From positions 1-35,534 of the forward strand of contig CAZTLI010000003.1 of assembly GCA_964614375.1 (NCBI GenBank): DNA of 35,534 nt, given 5' to 3'. The notes under the pieces are model-generated. The model searched no databases and had not been told where the DNA came from. It was given only the letters and a program-made list of their open reading frames with translations. The position numbers and the translations under genes are program-made. Below are positions 15,386 to 22,047 of this stretch, piece after piece. The stretch is from CAZTLI01 sp964614375. Lineage in GTDB: Bacteria; Chloroflexota; Anaerolineae; Aggregatilineales; Phototrophicaceae. The first letter of the stretch is position 1; the number at the start of each line of letters is the position of its first letter.

Positions 15386-15432
15386 CAAAGCATAATCCTG
15401 CGGGATGTGCCCGACACCCCGATTATGCTTTG
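15386..15432. terminator. Bidirectional hairpin between convergent genes
   Basis: A perfect 12-bp inverted repeat, CAAAGCATAATC (15386-15397) / GATTATGCTTTG (15421-15432), with an inner CGGG/CCCG helper stem. It covers the end of the convergent pair, and the stop codon of the minus-strand gene (15423-15425) lies inside the stem. There is no strong U-run on either side. Confidence 0.6.
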
Positions 15433-16145
15433 TTATAAATCACAGGCATTTGACCCTGCCATGTGTTCCATGTATCCGGGTCGGTGATTAAATCAGCCAT
15501 GAAGTGACCGACGTTAATGCGACTGGTGGTGCCGGGGTCAAAGAGTGCGCTTCTGATGGGTGACGGGTGAAGCGTGTATTCCGTCACTTCGCCTTCATCA
15601 ATCAAACTATCAGGCCGAACCACCGCCCACTCAATCACAGGGTCGTTTTGCCCAACTGCGCCGCGCAGATAATCCGCCGCCTGTTCGTTGTCCACATGCG
15701 GCGGCAGCAGCAGGCGCAGCAGCGCGATGACACACCGCTGGGCGAACGAAATCGGCTCGGCAATATCGCGGTTGCTATTTCCAGCCGTGTTCATGAGCAC
15801 AAACTTAACCGGCGCATCGGGCTTATTGGCTTTAATGGCCTGGCACAAGCTGCGGGTGGTATCGGTCACAAGTCGGCGGGGATGACCATAGAGACCTTTC
15901 AAACTCATATTATGTCCCAGACATGAAGCCACCGCATCACACCCCGCGACATGCTGCGCTAACATTTCGTCGTCAAGGTCTAGCACAGTCGCATGAATCA
16001 CGGATAACTTGCTGTGATTTCTGATGTCTTCGGAGAGCTTTTCCGGCGAACGCACAATCACCTTGACCTGCGTACCGCGTTCTAGCAACTGCTGCACCAG
16101 CAAACGGCCTGTTGCGCCAGTCGCTCCAACTACGAGTGTCGTCAT
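15423..16145 (-). CDS. NmrA-like / atypical SDR NAD(P)-binding protein
   Basis: A 240-aa Rossmann-fold protein of the atypical short-chain dehydrogenase group (NmrA / NAD(P)H-binding). The nucleotide motif is L-V-V-G-A-T-G-A-T-G-R-L-L at residues 4-16 (GxxGxxG). V-I-V-R-S-P at about 29-34 is the ribose-recognition strand end. The A-S-C-L-G-H strand follows near residue 73. The canonical YxxxK catalytic pair is not evident, so it may be a redox sensor, a non-catalytic NAD(P)-binding protein or an unusual reductase. AGGA precedes the start. It is soluble and cytoplasmic. The substrate is unknown. Confidence 0.85.
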   Translation of the reverse strand: MTTLVVGATGATGRLLVQQLLERGTQVKVIVRSPEKLSEDIRNHSKLSVIHATVLDLDDEMLAQHVAGCDAVASCLGHNMSLKGLYGHPRRLVTDTTRSLCQAIKANKPDAPVKFVLMNTAGNSNRDIAEPISFAQRCVIALLRLLLPPHVDNEQAADYLRGAVGQNDPVIEWAVVRPDSLIDEGEVTEYTLHPSPIRSALFDPGTTSRINVGHFMADLITDPDTWNTWQGQMPVIYNKA

Positions 16146-16407
16146 TTTTTGTCCTTACGAGGCTTGCCTGTCAATATTACCTATATCAGAGTACGTTATG
16201 GATGCGCGGAGGGTTGCGGGTGGGAATATGCCAATACAGCGCCTCTCTAAATTGCGAGGTCTCGGCTTCGTACATACGCTTCGGACTCTAATAGTTAACG
16301 TGTCACTATCAAATACACACCGAACAGCAGAATGACTTACTTTGAGGAACAGGCACACCGCGCCAATTTAGTGTAACATGGTAGGCAATCGAACCAATGG
16401 GGGCATC

Positions 16408-17145
16408 ATGCTTCGATTACTTATTCAGACTCTCACACTGATTCACGCGCTGCTAGTGGTGGCAAATCCGGTGGATGCTGCGGCTGACGATGAACAAACC
16501 GACGCTGTGCCTGTCGAACAGCCACAATCCCAACCTGACGCCTCTCCACTGCGGCACATGACCATCACGCCCTACTATCAGCACGACACACGCGGCTTTG
16601 ACACGGGCAATGTCAATCTGGCGCTGCGGCGTCAACAACGACCGATTTTGCCAGACAAACGTAACGGCGGCGGTGGCGGCATGGTCGTCACGCGAGGCCG
16701 ATGGGTCTTTGGCGGTAGCGGAGGCGGTGCGGGCGGACGCAATCGCGAAGGGGACGATATAACATCATTTGGCTTTGGCTATGGGTCGTCCGACATTGGC
16801 TTCATCATGGCGCGGACGGGCTGGTTTCGGCTGTTTCCGTTTGTCGGTGTGGGTGGTGGGGGCATTGGCGCGATGGCCTATCCAGATGAAGAGGCCGATG
16901 GGTCAGCCAACCCGGATTCGGTGGATAGCTTCAGCGTATCGTCATGGGGCGCGCTCTTCAACATCGGCATAGGGTTGGACTTCACGCCCTCGATAGGCAT
17001 TCGTGGCCTGCGCCCGGTCTTTGGCCTGCGAATAGGCTACAGTTACGCGCCCATGCAAAATGTACCTGATGACACAACCCCCGCGTTCCTCATGAGCGGC
17101 CCCTTCATCCGTGGTGTGGTCGGCTTTATGGTCGGGGGAAAATAG
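16408..17145 (+). CDS. Gly-rich exported protein, possibly beta-barrel-like
   Basis: 245 aa from the ATG at 16408 (GGGGG upstream). A Sec signal peptide (about residues 1-27) ends near V-D-A-A/A-D-D. A low-complexity acidic/Gln linker follows, then a Gly run (residues about 86-120) with repeated GGG. From about residue 125, short amphipathic Gly/aromatic strands alternate (ITSFGFGYGSSDIGFIMART, FPFVGVGGGGIGAM, SWGALFNIGIGLDF, PVFGLRIGYSYAP). This resembles an outer-membrane beta-barrel pattern. A barrel is surprising if the host is a monoderm Chloroflexota, and the last residue (Lys) is not the usual aromatic. I do not recognise the family. Confidence 0.65.
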   Translation: MLRLLIQTLTLIHALLVVANPVDAAADDEQTDAVPVEQPQSQPDASPLRHMTITPYYQHDTRGFDTGNVNLALRRQQRPILPDKRNGGGGGMVVTRGRWVFGGSGGGAGGRNREGDDITSFGFGYGSSDIGFIMARTGWFRLFPFVGVGGGGIGAMAYPDEEADGSANPDSVDSFSVSSWGALFNIGIGLDFTPSIGIRGLRPVFGLRIGYSYAPMQNVPDDTTPAFLMSGPFIRGVVGFMVGGK

Positions 17146-17301
17146 TGCCATATAGGGACAATCCAATGTGATTGTCCTGCTACGGCATATTTTCTTTACT
17201 TTTTGCTCTAAATCCTTTGCGACCTTTGAATCTTAGCGCCGCATGTATGCCACATTCGCGGTAAATCATTCTTTCCTACCACACGGCCCGGATTATAGCC
17301 A

Positions 17302-17799
17302 ATGAAAAAATCAATCGCGACAGACCTCACATCGGAAAATATCGCCACCATACTCCATGTCCTCACGCAGACTCCACAGCACTTGCAGGATTTAAGGGCA
17401 GGACGATCCGCTGAACAGCTTCAGTCACCCCTGGGCATGGGCGAACGCTCGTTTATGGAGGATGTCGCCCATCTCATCAATTGCGAATCGCGGTCTGCGG
17501 AGATGATTTATTCGGCGCTGGTGGTCAATGAACCGCTGATGGTCAAAATTCACCCGGAACGCCAATGGGGAAAATTGCTGCGCTATGAACAATATCCGAT
17601 TGCCGATTTGCTGGCCTATTTCAACTTCCGGCGGACGGTGCTGCTGCGCGTGCTGAATGACCTGACCGGGAAACAGTGGGCGCGCGTCATTCGTGAAGAA
17701 GGCAAACACCGCAAAGAGTCGGTCTACTGGCAGGCGCGCGGTCTGGCCTTGCATGAAGCTGAACATCTGGCGGATTTGGCGCGTAAATTGAAGCGATAA
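17302..17799 (+). CDS. DinB-like four-helix-bundle protein
   Basis: 165 aa with the DinB/YfiT-like helical-bundle pattern. The motif L-R-A-G-R-S-A-E-Q-L in helix 1 and V-A-H-L-I-N-C-E near residue 57 (first metal His) are seen. The C-terminal L-A-L-H-E-A-E-H-L-A-D-L provides an HxxxH pair, completing the three-His metal site. Family members are divalent-metal proteins, some of them thiol-dependent transferases; the specific reaction is unknown. It is cytoplasmic. The hpt promoter begins about 80 nt downstream, so the two are separate units. Confidence 0.85.
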   Translation: MKKSIATDLTSENIATILHVLTQTPQHLQDLRAGRSAEQLQSPLGMGERSFMEDVAHLINCESRSAEMIYSALVVNEPLMVKIHPERQWGKLLRYEQYPIADLLAYFNFRRTVLLRVLNDLTGKQWARVIREEGKHRKESVYWQARGLALHEAEHLADLARKLKR

Positions 17800-17878
17800 T
17801 GCTACCCCGTTCGTCCGTTTGCCGGCCTGCTATCCGAATTTCACAAAATCTTCCGTTTCGCGCTGCAAAAATATGGTG

Positions 17879-17916
17879 TATAATCAATCGGAAGCTGGGA
17901 CTTCCAACCCCGGCTT
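17879..17916 (+). promoter_or_regulatory. hpt promoter and leader hairpin
   Basis: TATAAT (17879-17884) is a perfect -10; the -35 is weak (TTTCGC at 17856). The 5' leader contains an 8-bp stem AAGCTGGG (17892-17899) / CCCGGCTT (17909-17916) with one T-G pair, followed by a pyrimidine tract (TCTTCTTGTCT). It could act as an attenuator or leader structure of hpt. Confidence 0.5.
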
Positions 17917-17948
17917 TCTTCTTGTCTGGTGACAAAAGGCAGAAGAAC

Positions 17949-18497
17949 ATGGACTCTTTATCTACCGAAACACCCACCGTATCCCACATTCTCATTTGTG
18001 AGGATGAACTGCATCAGCGCATCGCCCAACTTGGCGCGGCAATTAGCGAAGACTATGCCGATAAAGGGCAGCTTGCGCTGGTGTGTTTGCTGAAGGGGGG
18101 TATCGTCTTCCTCAGCGACCTCATGCGCCGCATTTCGATTCCGCATCAGGTGGAATTGATGCAGGTGTCGAGCTATGGCATGGGCGCCCGCGACAGCACG
18201 GGTGAAGTGCAGTTCGACCCGCATCTCAACCTGAATATCGCGGGCAAGCATGTGCTGATTGTGGAAGACATTGTAGACACGGGTTACACGCTGGACGCGG
18301 TTGGGCGCTATCTGTGGTCGTTCAATCCGGTATCTGTCGAAACCTGTGTGCTGCTGGATAAACCCGAACGGCGCAAGGTCGAAGTGCCAGTGAAATACAC
18401 CGGATTCAGCATCCCGGATGAATTTGTCGTGGGCTTTGGTATTGACGCCGACGAAATGTTCCGCCATCTGCCTTATATCGCGGCGGTTGCGGGCTAA
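17949..18497 (+). CDS. hpt: Hypoxanthine phosphoribosyltransferase
   Basis: 182 aa. It converts hypoxanthine (and usually guanine) plus PRPP to IMP (GMP) in purine salvage. The ATG at 17949 is chosen because the frame before it overlaps the promoter and leader. Motifs: L-V-C-L-L-K-G-G at residues 44-51 (PPi loop), the flexible-loop S-S-Y-G at 74-77, and the PRPP-binding V-E-D-I-V-D-T-G-Y-T at about 105-114 with the acidic pair E105-D106. The purine-specifying K-P-E-R-R and the C-terminal F-V-V-G-F-G-I-D are present. Size matches bacterial Hpt (about 180 aa). It is a cytoplasmic homotetramer in the family. The next gene is convergent. Confidence 0.95.
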   Translation: MDSLSTETPTVSHILICEDELHQRIAQLGAAISEDYADKGQLALVCLLKGGIVFLSDLMRRISIPHQVELMQVSSYGMGARDSTGEVQFDPHLNLNIAGKHVLIVEDIVDTGYTLDAVGRYLWSFNPVSVETCVLLDKPERRKVEVPVKYTGFSIPDEFVVGFGIDADEMFRHLPYIAAVAG

Positions 18498-18635
18498 CAA
18501 ATCGCACCATCCCCTTAAATAGCCTTCTTTGCGACAAATTCCCTTTGTGCGCCGTCTTGAACTATAACGATCACAGGCAGTTTAACGCCCAGCTTCTCCA
18601 TAATAACAAGGTGCTTATCCTGATCATCTCTAACA

Positions 18636-18669
18636 CAAAAACAGACTCAGGCCATGCACCTGAGTCTGT
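18636..18669 (-). terminator. Rho-independent terminator of dps
   Basis: A perfect 11-bp stem ACAGACTCAGG (18641-18651) / CCTGAGTCTGT (18659-18669) with a 7-nt loop, followed on the minus strand by TTTTTGTG. It lies 25 nt past the dps stop codon and could also stop hpt transcripts from the other side. Confidence 0.9.
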
Positions 18670-18693
18670 CTGATTATTTGAATTATTGGCCGC

Positions 18694-19128
18694 TTACTTC
18701 AGCCACGCCTTCAGCATCCAGATGTGATTTTGCAGCGCATCACTGATCCCATCCAGCAGATTAACCGTGCTGCGGTCATTCGTGCCTTCGGCTGTGCCAA
18801 TCGCCTGTGTTATGATCCTATCCAGCGATTGAAAATCTGCGACCAGCGTGCGGATCATGGTCGTCGCATCGGGGATGGAGGGGTCTTCTTGCAGGCTGGT
18901 CATTTCGAGGACGTGCGCCAGCGTGTGCAGTGGCGACCCTTCCAGATAGAGGATACGTTCGGCGACGGCATCAATATGATCCGCCATCTCGGTATAAAGA
19001 CTTTCAAATTGTTCATGCAGACCAAAAAACAGTTCCCCGCGCACATGCCAGTGATAGTGGCGCAGCTTTTGATACAGCACGGTGGAATCTGCCAGAACCT
19101 GATTCAATTGTTCAATTGTCTTAGACAT
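18694..19128 (-). CDS. dps: Dps-family miniferritin
   Basis: 144 aa. The family assembles 12-mers that oxidise Fe(II) with H2O2 and store the iron, protecting DNA. The intersubunit ferroxidase residues are all present with exact family spacing: His26 (YHW), His38 (LHEQFE), Asp53 and Glu57 (D-A-V-A-E-R). There is no Lys-rich N-terminal DNA-binding tail (it starts MSKTIEQLNQ), so it probably acts as a ferritin-like protectant rather than a nucleoid compactor. GGTGA lies before the ATG. TATAAT on the minus strand (19173-19168) is a possible -10, with no good -35. A strong terminator follows. Confidence 0.95.
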   Translation of the reverse strand: MSKTIEQLNQVLADSTVLYQKLRHYHWHVRGELFFGLHEQFESLYTEMADHIDAVAERILYLEGSPLHTLAHVLEMTSLQEDPSIPDATTMIRTLVADFQSLDRIITQAIGTAEGTNDRSTVNLLDGISDALQNHIWMLKAWLK

Positions 19129-19323
19129 CGTTCGTTCACCAATCGTTATACTGCCGACAATACCTCTATTATAATTCCGGGCTGCTATAATTGGCTTGGC
19201 ACAATGTCAGAATCGCAATAGAACGAATATCACGTTATGTTGATTTGCGCGTTGAAAAAAGCAGACTCGTTGGTGAGCGTGTCAGCTAAGAGACAGACTG
19301 TTTCCTGTCAAAATCATGTTCTT

Positions 19324-19346
19324 GCTGACCCGCTGAACTGCTGACC
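19324..19346 (+). repeat. Short tandem octamer repeat (GCTGAMCY)
   Basis: GCTGACCC-GCTGAACT-GCTGACC: two full octamers and a 7-nt partial copy just past the Nudix gene's 3' end. The same unit recurs at 35513-35534 and, inverted, at 35359-35371. Confidence 0.7.
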
Positions 19347-19348
19347 GG

Positions 19349-19921
19349 CTATAGAAAAGGTTCTGCCAGCAGCAGCGCCATGACACTCACGGCGTCGTTC
19401 ATTTGACCCGTGCGCGCCAGTGAAAGGGCTTCATCAACGGGCAGGGTATGTACGGTCATGACTTCGGCGCGCTCTTGACGAGGCGGTTCGAGCGTGACAC
19501 CCCTCGCGAGGAAGAAATGACCATAATGGTCGCTGAAGCCGTTAATCGTCGCCACGCGCATCAAAAAACGTATGTCGCGGGCAGTCCCGCCGGCCTCTTC
19601 GCGCAGTTCCTGCCGCGCCGCCGCTTCTGCCGATTGACCGTCTTCGATGTGTCCGGCGGGCAGTTCCCAGCACCACATCCCCAGCGGATAGCGATAGTTG
19701 CGGATGAGGACGATTTCGCCGTTATCGGTCAGCGGCACGACCCACACCGAATCCGCCATTTGCACGATGTTGAATTCGCCTTCGCCGCCATCGGGCAGAC
19801 GAATACGGTCTTTGCGGACGTGATACCAGCGGCATTGCCAGTCGATTTTGGTGTCGATGCGCGTAATCGGGTGGTCATCTCGGAGCATTGGGGCAGCGTC
19901 TTTCGGTTGCATAGCGTTCAC
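19349..19921 (-). CDS. Nudix hydrolase, ADP-ribose pyrophosphatase-like
   Basis: 190 aa. A Nudix domain of about residues 50-180 follows an N-terminal strand region typical of ADP-ribose/sugar-nucleotide pyrophosphatases. The Nudix box G-H-I-E-D-G-Q-S-A-E-A-A-A-R-Q-E-L-R-E-E-A-G-G keeps the metal-binding E-E-x-G, but has Gln at the first conserved Glu position and Gln in place of the Arg before E-L. The preceding W-E-L-P-A-G is canonical. It probably hydrolyses ADP-ribose or a related nucleoside diphosphate; the substrate is not fixed. The start is GTG at 19921 or ATG at 19912; neither has a good ribosome-binding site. It is divergent from the Kelch lipoprotein. Confidence 0.88.
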   Translation of the reverse strand: MNAMQPKDAAPMLRDDHPITRIDTKIDWQCRWYHVRKDRIRLPDGGEGEFNIVQMADSVWVVPLTDNGEIVLIRNYRYPLGMWCWELPAGHIEDGQSAEAAARQELREEAGGTARDIRFLMRVATINGFSDHYGHFFLARGVTLEPPRQERAEVMTVHTLPVDEALSLARTGQMNDAVSVMALLLAEPFL

Positions 19922-19948
19922 ACAGTTTTAAGCTGTGGTCAGTATAAT
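19921..19948. promoter_or_regulatory. Divergent promoter region with palindrome
   Basis: CACAGTTTTAAGCTGTG (19921-19937) is a palindrome with mismatches at only one symmetric pair of positions. TATAAT (19943-19948, plus) and TATACT (19946-19941, minus) overlap, so the Kelch and Nudix promoters share one short site. The palindrome sits at the Kelch -35 region and at the Nudix transcription start: a likely operator for both. Confidence 0.5.
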
Positions 19949-19982
19949 AGCCACAAATGATGTTTTTGAGAGGTAATTGGAG

Positions 19983-20981
19983 ATGAAACGGATTTTGCTG
20001 ATTCTGGGATTGGTCGTGTTGTTAATGGCGGCCTGTGAAGCGTTCCCCATACGCGAGTCGCTGCTGGGCGGCGACGAACCGGATGCAATTGGCGCAGGTT
20101 GGATAGTCGCTGCGTCGATGCCGACTCCGCGTTCGGAACTGGTGGCGACAGCGTGGGCCGGGCGAGTTTATGTCGCGGGTGGAATCGGTGAAAGTTGGAC
20201 AACGCGCGACGAATTTGAAGCCTACGACATCACGAATGATCGCTGGGAAACGCTGTCACCCCTGCCTGTCGGACTGCATCACACGGCGATTACGGTGCTG
20301 GATGGCATGATTTATGTGACCGGCGGTTATGCCGATATGCTGTTTGTCGCCAATCAACGCACGACCTATCGCTATGACACGACCAGCGATACCTGGTCAC
20401 AGGCCACAGCTATGCCCGGTGCGCGGGCGGCGCATTCCATGGTGGCGCTGGATGGACAGGTATATGTCGTCGGTGGCGCGGGAGACCGTCCGCATGAGTT
20501 GTGGCGCTATGACCCGGCTAGCGATAGCTGGGAGACGCTGCCGGCTGCGCTGCCGACCCTGCGTGAACATCTGACAGCGGTGGCGCTGGAGGGGCGCTTG
20601 TATGTCATCGGCGGACGTTGGAGCAGGGGCAATCTGCCGACGCTGGAAAGTTACGACCCGGCGACCAATACGTGGCAGTCGCACCCCGACATGCCGACGC
20701 CACGCGGTGGCTTGACGGCGGGCGTGGTCAATGGGCGGATTCACGTCACTGGCGGCGAAGCGTTCGGGCCAGACCGCACCTTCGACCAGCACGAAGTCTA
20801 TGACCCGGCTAGCGATAGCTGGACGACCCTACCCGCAATGCCCACCGCCCGTCATGGCCTCGCCTCAATCGGCTATGAAGGCCGCTGGTACGTCATCGGC
20901 GGCGGACGCGAAGCGGGTGGACAAACCGCCGCCACCCTGACCACCGCACTCGAAATCTATACGCCAGCGGGTGAACCATAG
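19983..20981 (+). CDS. Kelch-repeat lipoprotein
   Basis: 332 aa from the ATG at 19983. The lipoprotein signal has lipobox LMAAC (Cys18). The mature part is a six-bladed Kelch propeller: repeats with (I/V)YV(T/V/I)GG(A/R) strands and Y-D-x-x-x-(D/N)-x-W-x-x-L-P hairpins, for example W-R-Y-D-P-A-S-D-S-W-E-T-L-P and Y-D-P-A-T-N-T-W. DNA encoding the P-A-S-D-S-W element (near 20513 and 20807) is almost identical in two blades. Secreted Kelch propellers usually bind sugars or proteins, or act as oxidases when fused to other domains; no extra catalytic domain is present. Tethered to the outer face of the membrane. It is regulated with the divergent Nudix gene by the 19921-19948 region. Confidence 0.92.
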   Translation: MKRILLILGLVVLLMAACEAFPIRESLLGGDEPDAIGAGWIVAASMPTPRSELVATAWAGRVYVAGGIGESWTTRDEFEAYDITNDRWETLSPLPVGLHHTAITVLDGMIYVTGGYADMLFVANQRTTYRYDTTSDTWSQATAMPGARAAHSMVALDGQVYVVGGAGDRPHELWRYDPASDSWETLPAALPTLREHLTAVALEGRLYVIGGRWSRGNLPTLESYDPATNTWQSHPDMPTPRGGLTAGVVNGRIHVTGGEAFGPDRTFDQHEVYDPASDSWTTLPAMPTARHGLASIGYEGRWYVIGGGREAGGQTAATLTTALEIYTPAGEP

Positions 20982-21060
20982 CTTCTTCATGCTGCTGCAC
21001 GCGCGCCGTACAGAATCCAGCACAATAGGGCTATGATTTCATGACCTATCGAGCCTTAAT

Positions 21061-21234
21061 ATGCGCGAACGAACGATTGCCGGACGTAATGTGCTGCATG
21101 AAGAACTGGGCGCGCGTGGTATGGGGACGGTCTAGCCGGCGGTGGACAGGCAAACGTATACGCAGGTCGCCGTCAACCATCTGAAACCCGAAATGGCACG
21201 GGCCGAGTTGCTAGAGCGCTTTAAACGCGAATCA
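21061..21234 (+). pseudogene. Ser/Thr protein kinase N-terminal fragment (dead)
   Basis: Reading from the ATG at 21061 gives the P-loop lobe of a Hanks-type kinase: I-A-G-R-N-V-L-H-E-E-L-G-A-R-G-M-G-T-V, then an in-frame TAG where the family has an aromatic residue, then A-V-D-R-Q-T-Y-T-Q-V-A-V-N-H-L-K-P-E-M and L-L-E-R-F-K-R-E. The glycine-rich loop is degraded (GxRGMG), and the VAIK lysine, second hit, is Asn. The fragment stops after about 58 codons, exactly where the terminator of tRNA-Leu begins. No catalytic or activation-loop sequence follows. It is a truncated, multiply mutated relic of a kinase paralogous to the one at 24880-28551. Confidence 0.85.
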
Positions 21235-21255
21235 AAAAAGCACCTTGTAGGTGCT
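21234..21255 (-). terminator. Terminator of tRNA-Leu
   Basis: Stem AGCACCT (21239-21245) / AGGTGCT (21249-21255) with a 3-nt loop; on the minus strand it is followed by a T-run (complement of AAAAAA at 21234-21239). It begins 4 nt past the tRNA discriminator and abuts the kinase relic. Confidence 0.9.
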
Positions 21256-21258
21256 GTA

Positions 21259-21340
21259 TGAGGGCGGTGGGATTCGAACCCACATGCCCGAAGGCGCGAC
21301 ATTTTAAGTGTCGTGTGTCAGCCAGTTGCACCACGCCCCC
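21259..21340 (-). tRNA. tRNA-Leu(UAA)
   Basis: On the minus strand the 7-bp acceptor stem GGGGGCG (5', 21340-21334) pairs with CGCCCTC (21266-21260) with one G-U pair, then discriminator A at 21259. The anticodon stem CGACA/TGTCG encloses the loop CTTAAAA, anticodon TAA. A long class II variable arm (with CGCC-TTC-GGGC-like stem) and the T-loop GGTTCGAATCC confirm a leucine tRNA. CCA is not encoded. Confidence 0.95.
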
Positions 21341-21415
21341 ATGAGATGATGGTGTCACACTTTGTCAATCGTGTCAAGCTCTTTTTGGGCAGTTCTCGGC
21401 GCTTTGACAGTGTAT

Positions 21416-21443
21416 ATTTTACTGCTTGTGACTGCCCTGTCAA
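21416..21443 (-). promoter_or_regulatory. Probable promoter for tRNA-Leu
   Basis: Minus strand TTGACA (21443-21438), 16-nt spacer, TAAAAT (21421-21416). It lies about 75 nt upstream of the tRNA 5' end and overlaps the 3' end of the SH3b gene. Two more TTGACA-like sites closer to the tRNA lack good -10 partners. Confidence 0.55.
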
Positions 21444-21961
21444 GCCGGCAGGTAGGGTTCGATGTAATATTGGGTGAGGTCGCCCTCGGCTACCCATCCG
21501 CTGAATTCGCCATAACGCACGCGATACCAGACGTAATCCTCAGCACAGGCGGGGCCATCCAGCACGAGGAACAATTCACGCTGGTTGATTTTGGTCAGGA
21601 TGCGGTAATTGGTCCCCGGCCCGGCCCGCAGGTTCAACGATTCCTCGCCGCTGTTATCTAATTGCAAAACACGCCCGCGCTGCTGCAATATCATGCGTGT
21701 GGGCGGCGTACCGGGACAGAACGGTTCGCCTGTGGGCAGCGGTGTGCGCGCCGAAACAGCCGTTGCCGTCTGTGCGACTTGCGTGGCATTGAGGACGATG
21801 GCGTGCTGTGGCAGCGGTGGCGGTGTATCAATGTCGATGGGGGTCGTCCAGGGCGAGGGGGTGAGGGTGACGGGGGGTGTTGGCGGTGAAACGGCGGTAT
21901 TACACGCGCCCAATCCCACCCCTAGCAGCAGTCCCACGACACCCATAAACCGTCTACCCAT
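21440..21961 (-). CDS. SH3b-domain lipoprotein
   Basis: 173 aa. The lipoprotein signal has lipobox LGAC (Cys20). A Pro/Thr-rich linker (about residues 21-85: PPTPPVTLTPSP, TPPPLP) leads to a C-terminal bacterial SH3 domain (about 95-170) with the diagnostic L-N-L-R-A-G-P-G-T-N-Y-R-I-L and the final Y-G-E-F-S-G-W-V-A-E-G-D-L strand pair. Two Cys (in F-C-P-G and A-C-A-E-D) could form a disulfide. Extracellular SH3b domains usually bind peptidoglycan or a partner protein. The Thr/Pro linker is typical of Chloroflexota secreted proteins. The final codons overlap the tRNA-Leu promoter. Confidence 0.9.
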   Translation of the reverse strand: MGRRFMGVVGLLLGVGLGACNTAVSPPTPPVTLTPSPWTTPIDIDTPPPLPQHAIVLNATQVAQTATAVSARTPLPTGEPFCPGTPPTRMILQQRGRVLQLDNSGEESLNLRAGPGTNYRILTKINQRELFLVLDGPACAEDYVWYRVRYGEFSGWVAEGDLTQYYIEPYLPA

Positions 21962-22047
21962 CGCATTTATCCAGGTTAAAAACCATCAGCTATATCTACA
22001 ATTGTAGCATGGTGATACAGGTACATGAAAGAGACGGCGGACAATCG

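Noticed and set aside
18515..18601. A 28-codon minus-strand frame (MEKLGVKLPVIVIVQDGAQ...) between hpt and dps
   Set aside because: The peptide looks protein-like, but there is no ribosome-binding site, the frame is blocked upstream by a stop in the dps terminator, and it is too short to support; possibly a remnant.
19292..19309. Terminator for the Nudix gene (GACAG/CTGTC)
   Set aside because: Only a 5-bp stem and no U-run on the minus strand.
21344..21375. Second ECF41-type promoter (TGTCACA near 21353)
   Set aside because: The CGTC element is absent at 16 nt spacing.
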